This document shows positions 32,740 to 42,394 of a stretch of 64,000 bases of DNA, piece by piece. Below the pieces are notes generated by a model. It was not told the origin of the DNA. It ran no database searches and saw nothing but the letters and a program-made list of their open reading frames with translations. The stretch lies in assembly GCF_024347315.1 (NCBI RefSeq), contig NZ_AP025460.1, positions 682,001 to 746,000 on the forward strand. The letters are read 5' to 3'. The translations under genes and the position numbers were made by a program. The first letter of the stretch is position 1. Every line of letters begins with the position of its first letter. Source of the stretch: Vibrio atlanticus (GTDB lineage: Bacteria > Pseudomonadota > Gammaproteobacteria > Enterobacterales > Vibrionaceae).

Positions 32740-33174
32740 ATGGCTCTAGAAAGAACGTTCTCAATTGTTAAGCCGGATGCAGTTAAGCGTAACCTTGTCG
32801 GTGAAATCTACCACCGCATCGAAAAGGCAGGCCTAGAAATTATTGCTGCTAAAATGGTTCGTCTTACTGAAGAACAAGCAAGTGGCTTCTACGCAGAACA
32901 CGAAGGCAAAGAATTCTTTCCGGCTCTTAAAGAGTTTATGACTTCTGGTCCTATCATGGTTCAAGTACTTGAAGGCGAAAACGCGATTGCTCGTTACCGT
33001 GAATTGATGGGCAAAACAAACCCAGAAGAAGCAGCATGCGGCACTATCCGTGCTGACTACGCAATCAGCATGCGTTACAACTCAGTACACGGCAGCGATA
33101 GCCCTGAATCTGCGGCTCGCGAAATCGAATTCTTCTTCCCTGAATCTGAAATTTGCCCGCGTCCAGCTGAATAA
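32740..33174 (+). CDS. ndk: Nucleoside diphosphate kinase
   Basis: Balances nucleoside triphosphate pools by transferring the gamma phosphate through a phosphohistidine. 144 residues; N-terminal [15 protein letters not shown] and active-site His117 in [12 protein letters not shown]. Normal length. Monocistronic, with its own terminator. Confidence 0.99.
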   Translation: MALERTFSIVKPDAVKRNLVGEIYHRIEKAGLEIIAAKMVRLTEEQASGFYAEHEGKEFFPALKEFMTSGPIMVQVLEGENAIARYRELMGKTNPEEAACGTIRADYAISMRYNSVHGSDSPESAAREIEFFFPESEICPRPAE

Positions 33175-33196
33175 GCAGACAACAGCAAATATCAAT

Positions 33197-33224
33197 AAAG
33201 GCTTCACTTCGGTGAAGCCTTTTT
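33197..33224 (+). terminator. Terminator of ndk
   Basis: AAAGGCTTCAC, short loop, GTGAAGCCTTTTT, 23 bases after the stop. Confidence 0.92.
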
Positions 33225-33264
33225 CGTTTCTGATGGATTATGGAAAAAGAGGTGTAGTGAAAGC

Positions 33265-33303
33265 GAGATTCCAGATACTTCGTCCCTCAGTTCTGGAATG
33301 ACG
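33265..33303 (-). repeat. CGTCATTCC-type hairpin repeat, copy 1
   Basis: Begins GAGATTCCAGATAC and ends TTCTGGAATGACG; the two ends pair imperfectly. Same family as three further copies within 320 bases; this copy and the third are in minus orientation. The whole 33175-33747 gap (573 bases) holds these elements, the ndk terminator and the rlmN promoter, with no credible gene. Confidence 0.8.
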
Positions 33304-33361
33304 GGGAGTTTTGGAGTCACAACCTCCTAGTAAATATTGTTGAGCTGTTGGTGATTATTTA

Positions 33362-33401
33362 CGTCATTCCCAAAGCGACGAAGGAGTGCCGTCGGGAATC
33401 T
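33362..33401 (+). repeat. CGTCATTCC-type hairpin repeat, copy 2
   Basis: CGTCATTCCCAAAGCGACG at the left end and GTCGGGAATCT at the right; forms an imperfect hairpin. Opposite orientation to copy 1. Confidence 0.8.
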
Positions 33402-33414
33402 GTTTTTGTTATTG

Positions 33415-33453
33415 GAGATTTCAGATACCTCGTTTCTCGGTTCTGGAATGACG
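33415..33453 (-). repeat. CGTCATTCC-type hairpin repeat, copy 3
   Basis: Nearly the same as copy 1 (GAGATTTCAGATACCTCG ... TTCTGGAATGACG), same orientation. Confidence 0.8.
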
Positions 33454-33542
33454 AACAAGTAGTGTTAGTTGGAAGGCAGGAAAGGTAACGGGTAGCGTTA
33501 GCTGGCGGTCGGAGAAGGTGCGAGTATTAGGTGGTTAAAGCC

Positions 33543-33583
33543 CGTCATTCCCGAAAGCGACGGAGGAGCGTAATCGGGAATCT
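33543..33583 (+). repeat. CGTCATTCC-type hairpin repeat, copy 4
   Basis: CGTCATTCCCGAAAGCGACG ... ATCGGGAATCT, closely matching copy 2 and in the same orientation as it. Confidence 0.8.
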
Positions 33584-33747
33584 CTCTTTGAATTGGCCAA
33601 ATTTAAGTAGGTAAGTTTGGTTGTGTAAATTTTAATCACTTAAGTTTGAACGTCTTAGTAAACACAAGGTTTTACAGTGCTTGTTGAAGTTGCGTAAAGG
33701 CTGTACAATTCGCGCCCTTAATTATTGTTCCGTCATTGAGAGGCATC

Positions 33748-34890
33748 ATGACCACAGCTAAAGTCAATCTACTCGATTTTGATCGTAAAGGTCTTCGTAA
33801 ATTTTTCACAGAAGAACTGAATGAGAAAGCGTTTCGAGCAGAGCAAGTGATGAAGTGGATTTATCACTTCGGTGTCGATGACTTCGAACAAATGAACAAC
33901 ATCAATAAAAAGTTACGTGAGAAACTGCTGCATCGCTGTGAGATTGTTGCACCTATCGTTTCTGAAGCTCAGCACTCTGCGGATGGCACCATTAAATGGG
34001 CGATGAGCGTTGGTGACCAAGACGTTGAGACGGTATACATCCCTGATGGTGACCGTGCGACGCTATGTGTATCTTCGCAAGTAGGCTGTGCGCTTGAATG
34101 TAAATTCTGCTCTACAGCTCAACAAGGCTTCAACCGTAACCTGAAAGTTTCAGAGATTGTTGGTCAAATCTGGCGTGCAGCACGTGAAATCGGTTTAGAG
34201 AAAGAAACGGGTCGTCGTCCAATTACTAACGTCGTAATGATGGGTATGGGTGAACCTCTATTGAACATGAAGAACCTAATTCCATCATTGGAGCTGATGC
34301 TTGATGATCTGGGTTTCTCACTGTCTAAGCGTCGTGTAACAGTATCAACATCTGGTGTTGTTTCTGGTCTTGATCAGATGACAGACAACATCGATGTAGC
34401 TCTGGCGATTTCTCTACACGCACCAAACGATGCACTACGTAGCCAAATCATGCCAATCAACGACCGTTGGGATATCCAAGACTTCCTAGCATCGGTTCGT
34501 CGCTACATTGCTTCTTCAAATGCTAACCGCGGCAAAGTAACGGTTGAGTACGTTCTGTTGGATCATGTGAATGATGATATGGACCACGCTCGTGAACTTG
34601 CTGAGCTAATGAAAGATACGCCTTGTAAGATCAACTTGATTCCATTTAACCCTTATCCGGGTTCGCCTTATAAGAAGCCAAGCAACTCTCGTATTGATCG
34701 CTTCCAAAAAACGCTGATGGAATACAACTACACAGTTACGGTTCGTAAAACTCGTGGTGATGATATTGATGCCGCATGTGGTCAGCTGGTTGGTGATGTT
34801 ATTGATAGAACCAAGCGTACTAAAATGCTGAAAGCCGCCTCTGAAGCTAACTTGATCGCAGGTGATGTGATTCAAGTAAAAGCGGTTTAA
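33748..34890 (+). CDS. rlmN: Dual-specificity rRNA/tRNA adenine-C2 methyltransferase RlmN
   Basis: Radical-SAM enzyme methylating A2503 of 23S rRNA and A37 of some tRNAs. 380 residues from ATG 33748, with GAGAGG just upstream. The radical-SAM cluster motif CxxxCxxC is Cys114, Cys118, Cys121 (CALECKFC); the C-terminal DIDAACGQL holds the methyl-carrying cysteine. Family stretches [15 protein letters not shown] and [13 protein letters not shown] are intact. Followed by a terminator. Confidence 0.98.
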   Translation: MTTAKVNLLDFDRKGLRKFFTEELNEKAFRAEQVMKWIYHFGVDDFEQMNNINKKLREKLLHRCEIVAPIVSEAQHSADGTIKWAMSVGDQDVETVYIPDGDRATLCVSSQVGCALECKFCSTAQQGFNRNLKVSEIVGQIWRAAREIGLEKETGRRPITNVVMMGMGEPLLNMKNLIPSLELMLDDLGFSLSKRRVTVSTSGVVSGLDQMTDNIDVALAISLHAPNDALRSQIMPINDRWDIQDFLASVRRYIASSNANRGKVTVEYVLLDHVNDDMDHARELAELMKDTPCKINLIPFNPYPGSPYKKPSNSRIDRFQKTLMEYNYTVTVRKTRGDDIDAACGQLVGDVIDRTKRTKMLKAASEANLIAGDVIQVKAV

Positions 34891-34909
34891 ATACCATTTA
34901 GATCTAAAC

Positions 34910-34934
34910 AAGCCAGAAGGATTCCTTCTGGCTT
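34910..34934 (+). terminator. Terminator of rlmN
   Basis: AAGCCAGAAGG, ATT, CCTTCTGGCTT, then a T-rich stretch (GTTGCTTTTC). Confidence 0.85.
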
Positions 34935-35052
34935 GTTGCTTTTCTGGAAGGTGAATTTCCAATAATTGGATTTTTTCCCCATGCTTTCTTACATTTTTCG
35001 TCAAATTTTGGACAAAACCATGAGCTGACGGTAAATTTTGTTTAAAGTGTTT

Positions 35053-35080
35053 TTGCCTTGCAATGGCATTAGCTTATGAT
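35053..35080 (+). promoter_or_regulatory. Probable sigma-70 promoter of the rodZ operon
   Basis: TTGCCT, 16-base spacer, TATGAT, about 250 bases upstream of rodZ. Confidence 0.45.
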
Positions 35081-35088
35081 TAACTCAT

Positions 35089-35104
35089 CTTAAATTAATT
35101 TAAG
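35089..35104. promoter_or_regulatory. Perfect 16-bp AT palindrome downstream of the rodZ promoter
   Basis: CTTAAATTAATTTAAG, eight bases past the proposed -10. Its position would suit an operator; the binder is unknown. Confidence 0.35.
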
Positions 35105-35331
35105 TGCTCGCTTGTTACCCGATAATCGTCAATGTGTCTATTTAGGTTGGCTACTTGATAAACTAGCTTCCTGAGAAGGTCATCCATAGTCAATAGGTGA
35201 TGTTCGTCTTTAAGGGTTGATGATTTAGATAACAGGAAAAATTCCACATAAAGTGGGTTGTTAGATTGAGCTTAAACGACAATAAAAATGCTCTCATCAA
35301 CCTGCGATAATACTTTAGAAGTTCACTCTCT

Positions 35332-36288
35332 ATGAACACAGAACACGAAACACAAACAAAAGAAACTGTCGCTCCAGAAATCGAAGCGGGAACGCTGCTT
35401 AAAAATAAACGAGAATCTCTTGGTTTAACACAAAAGCAGATTTCTGATCGTTTAAAGCTGCGCGTTACGCTGATCCAACAAATTGAAGAAAACCAATTCG
35501 AGTCAGATCAAGTTGCTACCTTTATGCGTGGCTACATTCGTTCATACGCGAAATACGTCAATCTTGACGAAAAGGTCGTATTGAGCGCACTCCATCATGC
35601 TGGTGACGCTCAACATCAAGAACAAGAAATGTTGAGCTTTTCTCGTAAGACTAAAACCGAGAAGCACAACAGCCGTATTATGATCCTTACTTGGAGCATT
35701 TTTGCGGTAATTGCGGGTATCTCCTCACTGTGGTGGTGGCAGAATCAACAACAAGACACCCTATCTCAATCTTTAGCTAATACTGAAAGCTCAGAAGAGC
35801 TAGCTGTAGAAGAATCACTTGCCCCTGAATTCACCTCTTTAGAAGTGATTGAAGCTGAACAAAATGAAGAGGGTACTTCTGTTGTTGAAGGTACTGATGA
35901 CCTTGCTGCGATAAGCGATGCGGAAGATTCTGTTACTTCAACTGACGAAACTACTGCACAGCAAGCAACAGAGACAGAACCAACTGCTGAAGTTGCTGAA
36001 ATTGCTGCTAATGCAGAAGCTGTTGAAGCAAGCACTGCGCCTGAAGCTGTGATTAACGAGTTAGTGATGCAGTTCTCTGCTGATTGCTGGATCCAAGTGA
36101 AAGATGCTTCGGGCAAAACCTTGTCGACTGGCATCAAAAAAGCAGGCCAGTCGTTAAATCTATCAGGAACTGCGCCATATAAAGTGATTCTAGGTGCGCC
36201 AGAGGGCGTATCGATGACATTTGCAAGTGAACCTGTCGACCTTTCTGGGTATACTTCAGGCAAAGTAGCTAGAATAACCTTACCTTAG
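35332..36288 (+). CDS. rodZ: Cytoskeletal cell-shape protein RodZ
   Basis: Membrane protein anchoring MreB filaments to maintain rod shape. 318 residues: cytoplasmic helix-turn-helix domain (about 20-90, [20 protein letters not shown]), basic juxtamembrane stretch, one membrane helix (117-136), a long acidic Thr/Glu/Ala-rich periplasmic linker (~140-240) and a C-terminal beta domain ([17 protein letters not shown] onwards). Start fits the family. Followed by ispG after 7 bases. Confidence 0.96.
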   Translation: MNTEHETQTKETVAPEIEAGTLLKNKRESLGLTQKQISDRLKLRVTLIQQIEENQFESDQVATFMRGYIRSYAKYVNLDEKVVLSALHHAGDAQHQEQEMLSFSRKTKTEKHNSRIMILTWSIFAVIAGISSLWWWQNQQQDTLSQSLANTESSEELAVEESLAPEFTSLEVIEAEQNEEGTSVVEGTDDLAAISDAEDSVTSTDETTAQQATETEPTAEVAEIAANAEAVEASTAPEAVINELVMQFSADCWIQVKDASGKTLSTGIKKAGQSLNLSGTAPYKVILGAPEGVSMTFASEPVDLSGYTSGKVARITLP

Positions 36289-36295
36289 AGTTAAT

Positions 36296-37417
36296 ATGCA
36301 ACACGAATCTCCTATTATTCGTCGCAAATCAACCCGTATTTATGTGGGTGATGTGCCGATCGGTGATGGTGCACCAATTGCTGTGCAATCCATGACCAAC
36401 ACAAGAACAACAGATGTAGCCGCGACCGTTGCTCAAATTAGAGCTCTGGAAAAAGTTGGCGCTGATATCGTTCGCGTATCTGTACCGACTATGGATGCCG
36501 CTGAAGCCTTTAAGCTAATCAAGCAGCAGGTTTCTGTTCCTTTGGTTGCTGACATTCACTTCGACTACCGTATTGCTCTTAAAGTGGCAGAGTACGGCGT
36601 TGATTGTCTGCGTATCAACCCAGGTAACATCGGTAACGAAAGCCGCATTCGCTCTGTTGTGGATTGTGCTCGTGATATGAATATCCCGATTCGTATTGGT
36701 GTTAACGGTGGTTCTCTTGAAAAAGAGATCCAAGAGAAATACACAGAGCCTACAGCGGAAGCGCTTGTTGAATCTGCAATGCGTCACGTCGATATCCTAG
36801 ACCGTTTGAACTTTGATCAATTTAAAGTCAGCGTTAAGGCTTCTGATGTATTCCTAGCCGTCGGTTCTTACCGTTTGCTTGCCAAGCAGATTGATCAACC
36901 TTTGCACCTTGGTATTACCGAAGCGGGTGGTGCACGTGCAGGTTCTGTGAAGTCAGCGGTAGGTTTAGGCATGCTTCTCTCTGAAGGTATCGGCGATACG
37001 CTGCGTATTTCGCTCGCGGCTGATCCTGTTGAAGAGATCAAAGTTGGCTTTGATATTCTTAAATCTTTGCGCATTCGCTCGCGTGGCATCAACTTCATTG
37101 CGTGCCCGAGCTGTTCTCGTCAAGAGTTCGATGTTATTAACACCGTTAATGCCCTTGAAGAGCGCCTAGAAGACGTGATTACTCCAATGGATGTATCTAT
37201 CATCGGTTGTGTGGTTAACGGCCCTGGTGAAGCTGAAGTGTCTCACTTAGGTCTAGCTGGTAGTGCACGTAAGAGTGCTTTCTACGAAGACGGTAAGCGT
37301 CAGAAAGAGCGCTTCGATAACGATGACCTTGTCGACAAACTTGAAGCTAAGATTCGTGCAAAAGCATCAGTGCTTGATAAAGCAAATCGCATTGATGTAG
37401 AAAACTTAGAAGATTAA
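36296..37417 (+). CDS. ispG: (E)-4-hydroxy-3-methylbut-2-enyl diphosphate synthase IspG
   Basis: Penultimate step of the MEP isoprenoid pathway; a [4Fe-4S] enzyme. 373 residues. Cluster ligands Cys270, Cys273 (ACPSCSR) and Cys305 ([12 protein letters not shown]) plus the following Glu occupy the E. coli positions. Directly follows rodZ and precedes hisS, as is usual. Confidence 0.98.
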   Translation: MQHESPIIRRKSTRIYVGDVPIGDGAPIAVQSMTNTRTTDVAATVAQIRALEKVGADIVRVSVPTMDAAEAFKLIKQQVSVPLVADIHFDYRIALKVAEYGVDCLRINPGNIGNESRIRSVVDCARDMNIPIRIGVNGGSLEKEIQEKYTEPTAEALVESAMRHVDILDRLNFDQFKVSVKASDVFLAVGSYRLLAKQIDQPLHLGITEAGGARAGSVKSAVGLGMLLSEGIGDTLRISLAADPVEEIKVGFDILKSLRIRSRGINFIACPSCSRQEFDVINTVNALEERLEDVITPMDVSIIGCVVNGPGEAEVSHLGLAGSARKSAFYEDGKRQKERFDNDDLVDKLEAKIRAKASVLDKANRIDVENLED

Positions 37418-37487
37418 TACAACGCGATGGGGTGTGATTGTCTATTCGCACTGATACCTGGTCGTGAGAAATTACGGAATAAATACT

Positions 37488-38756
37488 GTGGCTAAAAATA
37501 TCCAAGCAATTCGAGGCATGAACGACTGCCTTCCAACTCAATCACCACTGTGGCAGAAAGTAGAAAGCGCAGTTAAAAGTGTGGTGAGTGCATACGGTTA
37601 CAACGAAGTACGTATGCCTATCGTTGAAGAAACAAACCTGTTTAGCCGTGCGGTTGGTGAAGAGACTGATGTTGTTTCTAAAGAGATGTACACCTTTGAT
37701 GACCGTAATGGTGACAGCCTAACGCTGCGTCCAGAAGGCACAGCAGGTTGTGTACGTTCATGTATTCAAAACAGCCTTATCAACCGTGATGAGCAGCGCC
37801 TATGGTACATGGGCCCGATGTTCCGTCACGAGCGTCCTCAAAAAGGTCGTTACCGTCAATTCCACCAATGTGGTGTTGAAGTGTTTGGCCTAGACGGTCC
37901 AGACGTTGATGCTGAACTTATTATGATGACAGCACGTCTATGGCGTGAACTAGGTATCGATAAGCACGTTCGTCTTGAATTGAACTCAATCGGTTCTCAA
38001 GAAGATCGCGTAAGCTATCGTACAGCGTTAGTGGCTTTCCTTGAGCAACACATTGATGTGTTAGATGAAGACTGCAAACGTCGCATGCACACTAACCCTC
38101 TACGTGTACTTGATACTAAGAACCCGGATGTTCAAGCGATCTTAGGTGACGCACCTCGACTATCTGAATATTTAGGTGAAGAATCGAAGCAACATTTTAC
38201 TGGTTTGTGTGAACTTCTTGACGCTGTTGGTATCGAATACCAAGTTAATGAGCGTCTAGTACGTGGCCTAGATTACTACAACCGCACCGTATTTGAGTGG
38301 ATCACTGACAGTCTTGGTGCTCAAGGTACTGTTTGTGGCGGCGGTCGTTACGATGGTCTTGTTGAGCAACTAGGCGGCAAAGCAACCAATGCTGTTGGCT
38401 TCGCAATGGGTCTAGAGCGTCTGGTTCTTATGATGGAAACGCTAGAGCTTACAGAAGTTCGTCGTAGCGTTGACGTATACGTGGTTGCTGCTGGCGAAGG
38501 TACTATGATCGCGGGCATGCAGTTAGCGAATCAATTACGCGACACCGTTGAAGGCGTACGTGTAATGAACCACTTCGGTGGTGGTAACTTCAAGAAGCAA
38601 TTCAAACGTGCTGACAAAGTAGGTGCTGTTGTGGCGTTGGTACTTGGTGAGAACGAAGTTGCTGACAATACAGTTGTGCTAAAAGATTTGGTTGGCGGCG
38701 AGCAACAAACCGTGTCTCAAACGGAAGTTGCAGAGAAAGTTGCTGCGCTAATCTAA
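37488..38756 (+). CDS. hisS: Histidyl-tRNA synthetase
   Basis: Charges tRNA-His. 422 residues from a GTG at 37488 (encoding [16 protein letters not shown]), the conserved family start, with GGA nine bases upstream; an in-frame GTG at 37464 would add eight unsupported residues. Class II motif 2 ([15 protein letters not shown]), the histidine motif [15 protein letters not shown] and motif 3 (GFAMGLERL) are present, plus the C-terminal anticodon domain. Confidence 0.98.
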   Translation: MAKNIQAIRGMNDCLPTQSPLWQKVESAVKSVVSAYGYNEVRMPIVEETNLFSRAVGEETDVVSKEMYTFDDRNGDSLTLRPEGTAGCVRSCIQNSLINRDEQRLWYMGPMFRHERPQKGRYRQFHQCGVEVFGLDGPDVDAELIMMTARLWRELGIDKHVRLELNSIGSQEDRVSYRTALVAFLEQHIDVLDEDCKRRMHTNPLRVLDTKNPDVQAILGDAPRLSEYLGEESKQHFTGLCELLDAVGIEYQVNERLVRGLDYYNRTVFEWITDSLGAQGTVCGGGRYDGLVEQLGGKATNAVGFAMGLERLVLMMETLELTEVRRSVDVYVVAAGEGTMIAGMQLANQLRDTVEGVRVMNHFGGGNFKKQFKRADKVGAVVALVLGENEVADNTVVLKDLVGGEQQTVSQTEVAEKVAALI

Positions 38757-38835
38757 TTAGCCATTGAGCAAACGCTCATCATGAATATCAACGTCAGCAC
38801 TATGCTGGCGTTTAAAGAATTAAAGAGGACAGGAA

Positions 38836-39450
38836 GTGGAACTTTACGATAGCGAAGAGCAACAAGTTGAAGCCATTAAAGATTGGTGGAAAGAGAATGG
38901 CAAAGCCGTAATCTTTGGTGCGGTTATTGGTTTAGGTGGCCTATTTGGTTGGCGCTATTACCAAGATTCAGTCGTTGAAGCGCGTGAAGCCGCTTCAGAA
39001 AGCTACACCTCTGCAATCTCAGCTCTAGATGCTAAAGGCGTTGATGCTCAATCTGATATTCAAGCTTTCATCGACGCAAACAAAGACGCTGAATATTCAG
39101 TACTTGCTGCTATGCAATTAGCAAAAGCGCAAGTTCAAGCGGGTGACCTTACAGCTGCACTAGAACAACTTGAGTGGGCAAAATCGGCAACTAAGGACGC
39201 GGCATTAGCGCCACTACTGACTTACCGTGTTGCTCGTATCAAAGCTGAGCAAGGTGAATTTGACGCTGCATTGACTGATCTTGAAGCGATGACTGACGAA
39301 TCTTGGAAAGGCCGTGTTGCTGAACTACGTGGTGATATCTCACTTCGTAAAGGCGACACAGATGCAGCTTACAGTGCTTACTCTGAAGCTCAACAAGCTG
39401 CTGATGCGAGCCAAACGCTTCAAATCAAACTTGACGACCTAGCTAAATAA
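38836..39450 (+). CDS. yfgM: YfgM, periplasmic chaperone-linked membrane protein
   Basis: Inner-membrane protein associated with the SecYEG translocon and periplasmic chaperones. 204 residues, GTG start with AGGACAGGAA upstream. N-terminal cytoplasmic part ELYDSEEQQVEAIKDWWKEN, membrane helix ~24-41 (AVIFGAVIGLGGLFGWRYYQ) and a periplasmic TPR-like region (SVLAAMQLAKAQVQAGDLTAAL). A small hairpin (38792-38810) precedes it. Between hisS and bamB as in E. coli. Confidence 0.94.
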   Translation: MELYDSEEQQVEAIKDWWKENGKAVIFGAVIGLGGLFGWRYYQDSVVEAREAASESYTSAISALDAKGVDAQSDIQAFIDANKDAEYSVLAAMQLAKAQVQAGDLTAALEQLEWAKSATKDAALAPLLTYRVARIKAEQGEFDAALTDLEAMTDESWKGRVAELRGDISLRKGDTDAAYSAYSEAQQAADASQTLQIKLDDLAK

Positions 39451-39460
39451 GGCGCTTTGA

Positions 39461-40621
39461 ATGAAGAAGATGTTTCCAAAAGCGGCGTTGTGTGCGATTG
39501 CTCTTGGCCTGCTAGCGGGCTGTGCAAGTGAAGAAGACACCGTAATCATGGCACCAGTACCAACGGTAAACAGCGAGTTTACTCCTAGCCAGGAATGGTC
39601 TACGTCGGTTGGTGATGGTGTTGGTCACTACTTTTCAAAACTAACGCCGGAATTGGCTTACGACAAAGTATTTGTTGCAAGCCGTGAAGGTATGGTTAAA
39701 GCGCTTGACCCTGAAACAGGTAAAGAGCTTTGGAAAGTCGATCTTGAGAAAGAAGTACTGGCTCGTTTATCGGGTGGCTTAACGGCAGCTTACGGCAAGG
39801 TATTTGTTGGTTCTGAAAATGGCGAAGTGATCGCGCTGGATGAATCAACCGGTGAAGAGCTGTGGCGTGTATCAGTGAATGGTGAGGTGCTTGCATCCCC
39901 AGCAACTGAAAGCAACATGGTTATTGTTCATACCAGTCGTGGCATGTTGACCGCGTTAGATCAAGAAAGCGGTGAGCAAAAATGGACCATCAGTACTGAA
40001 GTACCAAGCCTAACACTTCGTGGCGATAGCTCGCCTGTTACTGTTTCAGGTGGTGTATTCTGGGGTACGGCAAATGGTCGTTTAGCTGCAGCGATCGTTG
40101 ATCGTGGTCAGCTTATTTGGCAACAGCCAGTAGGCACGCCAAAAGGTGCAACGGAAATCGATCGTTTGGTTGATGTTGATGCATCACCGGTTGTTCTTGG
40201 TGGCACCCTGTATACCGTAGGTATCAATGGTCAGCTGATTGCTATCGATCTTCGTTCTGGTAAGCCAGTTTGGAAACGTAATTACTCGTCAGCGATTGAT
40301 TTAGCAAGTGATGGCAGCCGTTTGTTCGTTGTGACTGACAAAGACCATGTGGTTGCAGTTGATGCGCGTAGTGGCACTGAACTGTGGAGCACTCCATTGT
40401 TAGAAAACCGCTTACTGACAGCACCTGCTATTATTAATGGTTATGTAGTTGTGGGTGATACAGAAGGTTATCTGCACTGGTTAGATCGTTCATCGGGTGA
40501 GTTTGTTGCTCAACAGCTCGTCGATGGTAGCGGCTTTGCGGTTGCGCCAATTGAAATGCCTGAAGGCTACTTAGTGACGACTCGCAATGGCGATGTAAAG
40601 AAACTAACGATTAGCCAATAA
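39461..40621 (+). CDS. bamB: Outer-membrane assembly lipoprotein BamB
   Basis: Lipoprotein of the BAM complex that folds outer-membrane barrels. 386 residues; signal peptide with lipobox LAGC, lipidated Cys21. The mature part is an eight-bladed PQQ-type beta-propeller; repeated motifs such as VKALDPETGKELWKV, VIALDESTGEELWRV and LTALDQESGEQKWTI mark the blades. 10 bases after yfgM; terminator follows. Confidence 0.98.
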   Translation: MKKMFPKAALCAIALGLLAGCASEEDTVIMAPVPTVNSEFTPSQEWSTSVGDGVGHYFSKLTPELAYDKVFVASREGMVKALDPETGKELWKVDLEKEVLARLSGGLTAAYGKVFVGSENGEVIALDESTGEELWRVSVNGEVLASPATESNMVIVHTSRGMLTALDQESGEQKWTISTEVPSLTLRGDSSPVTVSGGVFWGTANGRLAAAIVDRGQLIWQQPVGTPKGATEIDRLVDVDASPVVLGGTLYTVGINGQLIAIDLRSGKPVWKRNYSSAIDLASDGSRLFVVTDKDHVVAVDARSGTELWSTPLLENRLLTAPAIINGYVVVGDTEGYLHWLDRSSGEFVAQQLVDGSGFAVAPIEMPEGYLVTTRNGDVKKLTISQ

Positions 40622-40642
40622 AAGCGTGATACAATTCACAGT

Positions 40643-40677
40643 CGGCTCCTGGTTGGTAACAGCTAGGAGCCGTTTTG
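40643..40677 (+). terminator. Terminator after bamB
   Basis: CGGCTCCT / AGGAGCCG with a 14-base loop, then TTTTGTT. Confidence 0.85.
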
Positions 40678-40699
40678 TTGTTATAAATTAATAAACCGT

Positions 40700-40751
40700 G
40701 TGGTTATAGGTAAGAGTTTAAACTTGCGATCAAGTGCTTACCTATAACTAC
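40700..40751 (+). promoter_or_regulatory. Long nested hairpin in the der leader
   Basis: GTGGTTATAGGTAAG pairs with CTTACCTATAACTAC (14 of 15) across a 22-base loop, which itself contains ACTTG/CAAGT around CGAT. It ends 28 bases before the der start. Purpose unknown: RNA leader structure or operator dyad. Confidence 0.6.
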
Positions 40752-40779
40752 ATTTAGAGAAGAAATTGTAGAGGTTGTT

Positions 40780-42261
40780 ATGGTACCTGTTGTTGCTCTA
40801 GTAGGGCGTCCGAACGTAGGTAAATCTACGTTATTTAACCGATTGACTCGAACTCGTGATGCATTGGTTGCGGATTTCCCTGGCTTAACGCGTGACCGTA
40901 AATACGGTCATGCTCATTTTAGCGAGCATGACTTTATTGTTATCGACACTGGTGGTATCGACGGTACCGAAGAAGGTGTTGAAACTAAAATGGCTGAACA
41001 GTCGCTAGCGGCGATTGATGAAGCTGATGTCGTTCTATTTATGGTAGATGGCCGTGCGGGTCTAACACCTTCAGACGTAGCTATTGCTAAGCACCTTCGT
41101 CAACTAGAAAAGCCTTCAATGCTAGTAGTAAACAAGGTTGATGGTATCGACCCTGATGCTGCAAGTGCTGATTTCTGGCAACTAGGCGTAGAAGACATGT
41201 ACCAAATCGCTGCAGCGCACGGTCGTGGTGTAACAGCGTTGATTGATCTTGCTCTAAACCCATTCGCTGAAGCGTTAAAAGCTGAGAATGGCGAAGTAAG
41301 CGATTTAACTGAATTTGAAGACGAAGAAGAAGAGCAAGTTGATTTCACTGAAGAAGAAGCGGAAGAAGAATTCAAGCGCCTTCAAGAACAACCGATTAAG
41401 CTAGCGATCATTGGTCGTCCTAACGTAGGTAAATCAACACTAACTAACCGTATTCTTGGTGAAGAACGTGTTGTTGTTTACGATATGCCGGGTACAACTC
41501 GTGACTCTATCTACATTCCGATGCAGCGTGATGAGCGTGAATACGTTCTGATTGATACTGCGGGTGTTCGTCGCCGTAAAAATATCAACGAAACAGTTGA
41601 GAAGTTCTCAGTGGTTAAAACACTGAAAGCGATTGAAGATGCTAACGTTGTATTACTGCTTATCGATGCTCGCGAGAACATCTCAGATCAAGATCTAAGC
41701 TTGTTAGGCTTTGCGTTGAATGCTGGTCGTTCAATTGTTATTGCCGTAAACAAGTGGGATGGCCTAGATAACGACGTTAAAGATCGTGTTAAGAAAGAAC
41801 TAGACCGTCGTTTAGGTTTCGTTGATTTCGCACGTATTCACTTTATCTCTGCACTTCACGGTACTGGTGTTGGTCACTTGTTTGAGTCTGTTCAAGAAGC
41901 TTATAAGTCAGCAACGACTCGTGTTGGTACTTCTGTACTTACTCGTATCATGAAGATGGCGACTGATGATCACCAACCACCTATGGTTCGTGGCCGTCGT
42001 GTTAAATTGAAATACGCGCACGCTGGTGGCTACAACCCACCGATTATCGTTATCCACGGTAACCAAGTACGTAACTTGCCAGATTCATACAAACGATTCT
42101 TGATGAACTACTACCGTCGTTCACTAGAGATTATGGGTACACCTATTCGCATTCAATTCCAGAACAGCGAGAACCCATTTGAAGCTAAGACTAACAAGCT
42201 GACAATTTCTCAAGAACGTAAACGTAAGCGTATGATGAGCATGGTTAAAGGTCGTAAGTAA
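40780..42261 (+). CDS. der: Ribosome-assembly GTPase Der (EngA)
   Basis: Essential GTPase for 50S subunit maturation. 493 residues with two Ras-like G domains: P-loops GRPNVGKS at residues 8-15 and 212-219, each with DxxG (DTGG, DTAG) and NKxD (VNKVD, VNKWD). An acidic linker (~165-200, [19 protein letters not shown]) joins them, and a C-terminal KH-like domain follows. AGAGG precedes the ATG. Own terminator. Confidence 0.98.
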   Translation: MVPVVALVGRPNVGKSTLFNRLTRTRDALVADFPGLTRDRKYGHAHFSEHDFIVIDTGGIDGTEEGVETKMAEQSLAAIDEADVVLFMVDGRAGLTPSDVAIAKHLRQLEKPSMLVVNKVDGIDPDAASADFWQLGVEDMYQIAAAHGRGVTALIDLALNPFAEALKAENGEVSDLTEFEDEEEEQVDFTEEEAEEEFKRLQEQPIKLAIIGRPNVGKSTLTNRILGEERVVVYDMPGTTRDSIYIPMQRDEREYVLIDTAGVRRRKNINETVEKFSVVKTLKAIEDANVVLLLIDARENISDQDLSLLGFALNAGRSIVIAVNKWDGLDNDVKDRVKKELDRRLGFVDFARIHFISALHGTGVGHLFESVQEAYKSATTRVGTSVLTRIMKMATDDHQPPMVRGRRVKLKYAHAGGYNPPIIVIHGNQVRNLPDSYKRFLMNYYRRSLEIMGTPIRIQFQNSENPFEAKTNKLTISQERKRKRMMSMVKGRK

Positions 42262-42280
42262 ACCTTTCCAATAGATTTGA

Positions 42281-42308
42281 TACCCGAGCCTGTCTCGGGT
42301 ATTTTTTT
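42281..42308 (+). terminator. Terminator of der
   Basis: TACCCGAG, 5-base loop, CTCGGGTA, then seven T. Confidence 0.94.
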
Positions 42309-42394
42309 AAGCAAAATTCACGTTAAGCCATAACCTCATATCTCCATATCGTGATGGGTTAACGAATTAGACTCAATTTCAAAAGAAGAACGAT

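Larger units (their letters stand above)
34891..35331. other. Intergenic region rlmN to rodZ
   Basis: 441 bases with no gene. It contains the rlmN terminator, a likely promoter (35053-35080) and a 16-bp AT palindrome (35089-35104). I looked for a pilF/pilW-like coding remnant, a gene found here in some other gammaproteobacteria, and saw none. The remaining ~225 bases before rodZ would be a long leader. Confidence 0.6.

Noticed and set aside
33265..33583. CRISPR array made of the four 40-bp repeats
   Set aside because: Orientation alternates, spacing is irregular (14-90 bases), and each unit is a hairpin of the REP type.
34935..35331. Degenerate pilF/pilW gene
   Set aside because: No frame in this stretch yields TPR-like peptides; only promoter-like sequence is seen.
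35766..36263. 165-codon minus-strand frame inside rodZ
   Set aside because: Opposite strand of the low-complexity acidic linker; composition mirrors Glu/Ala/Thr codons.
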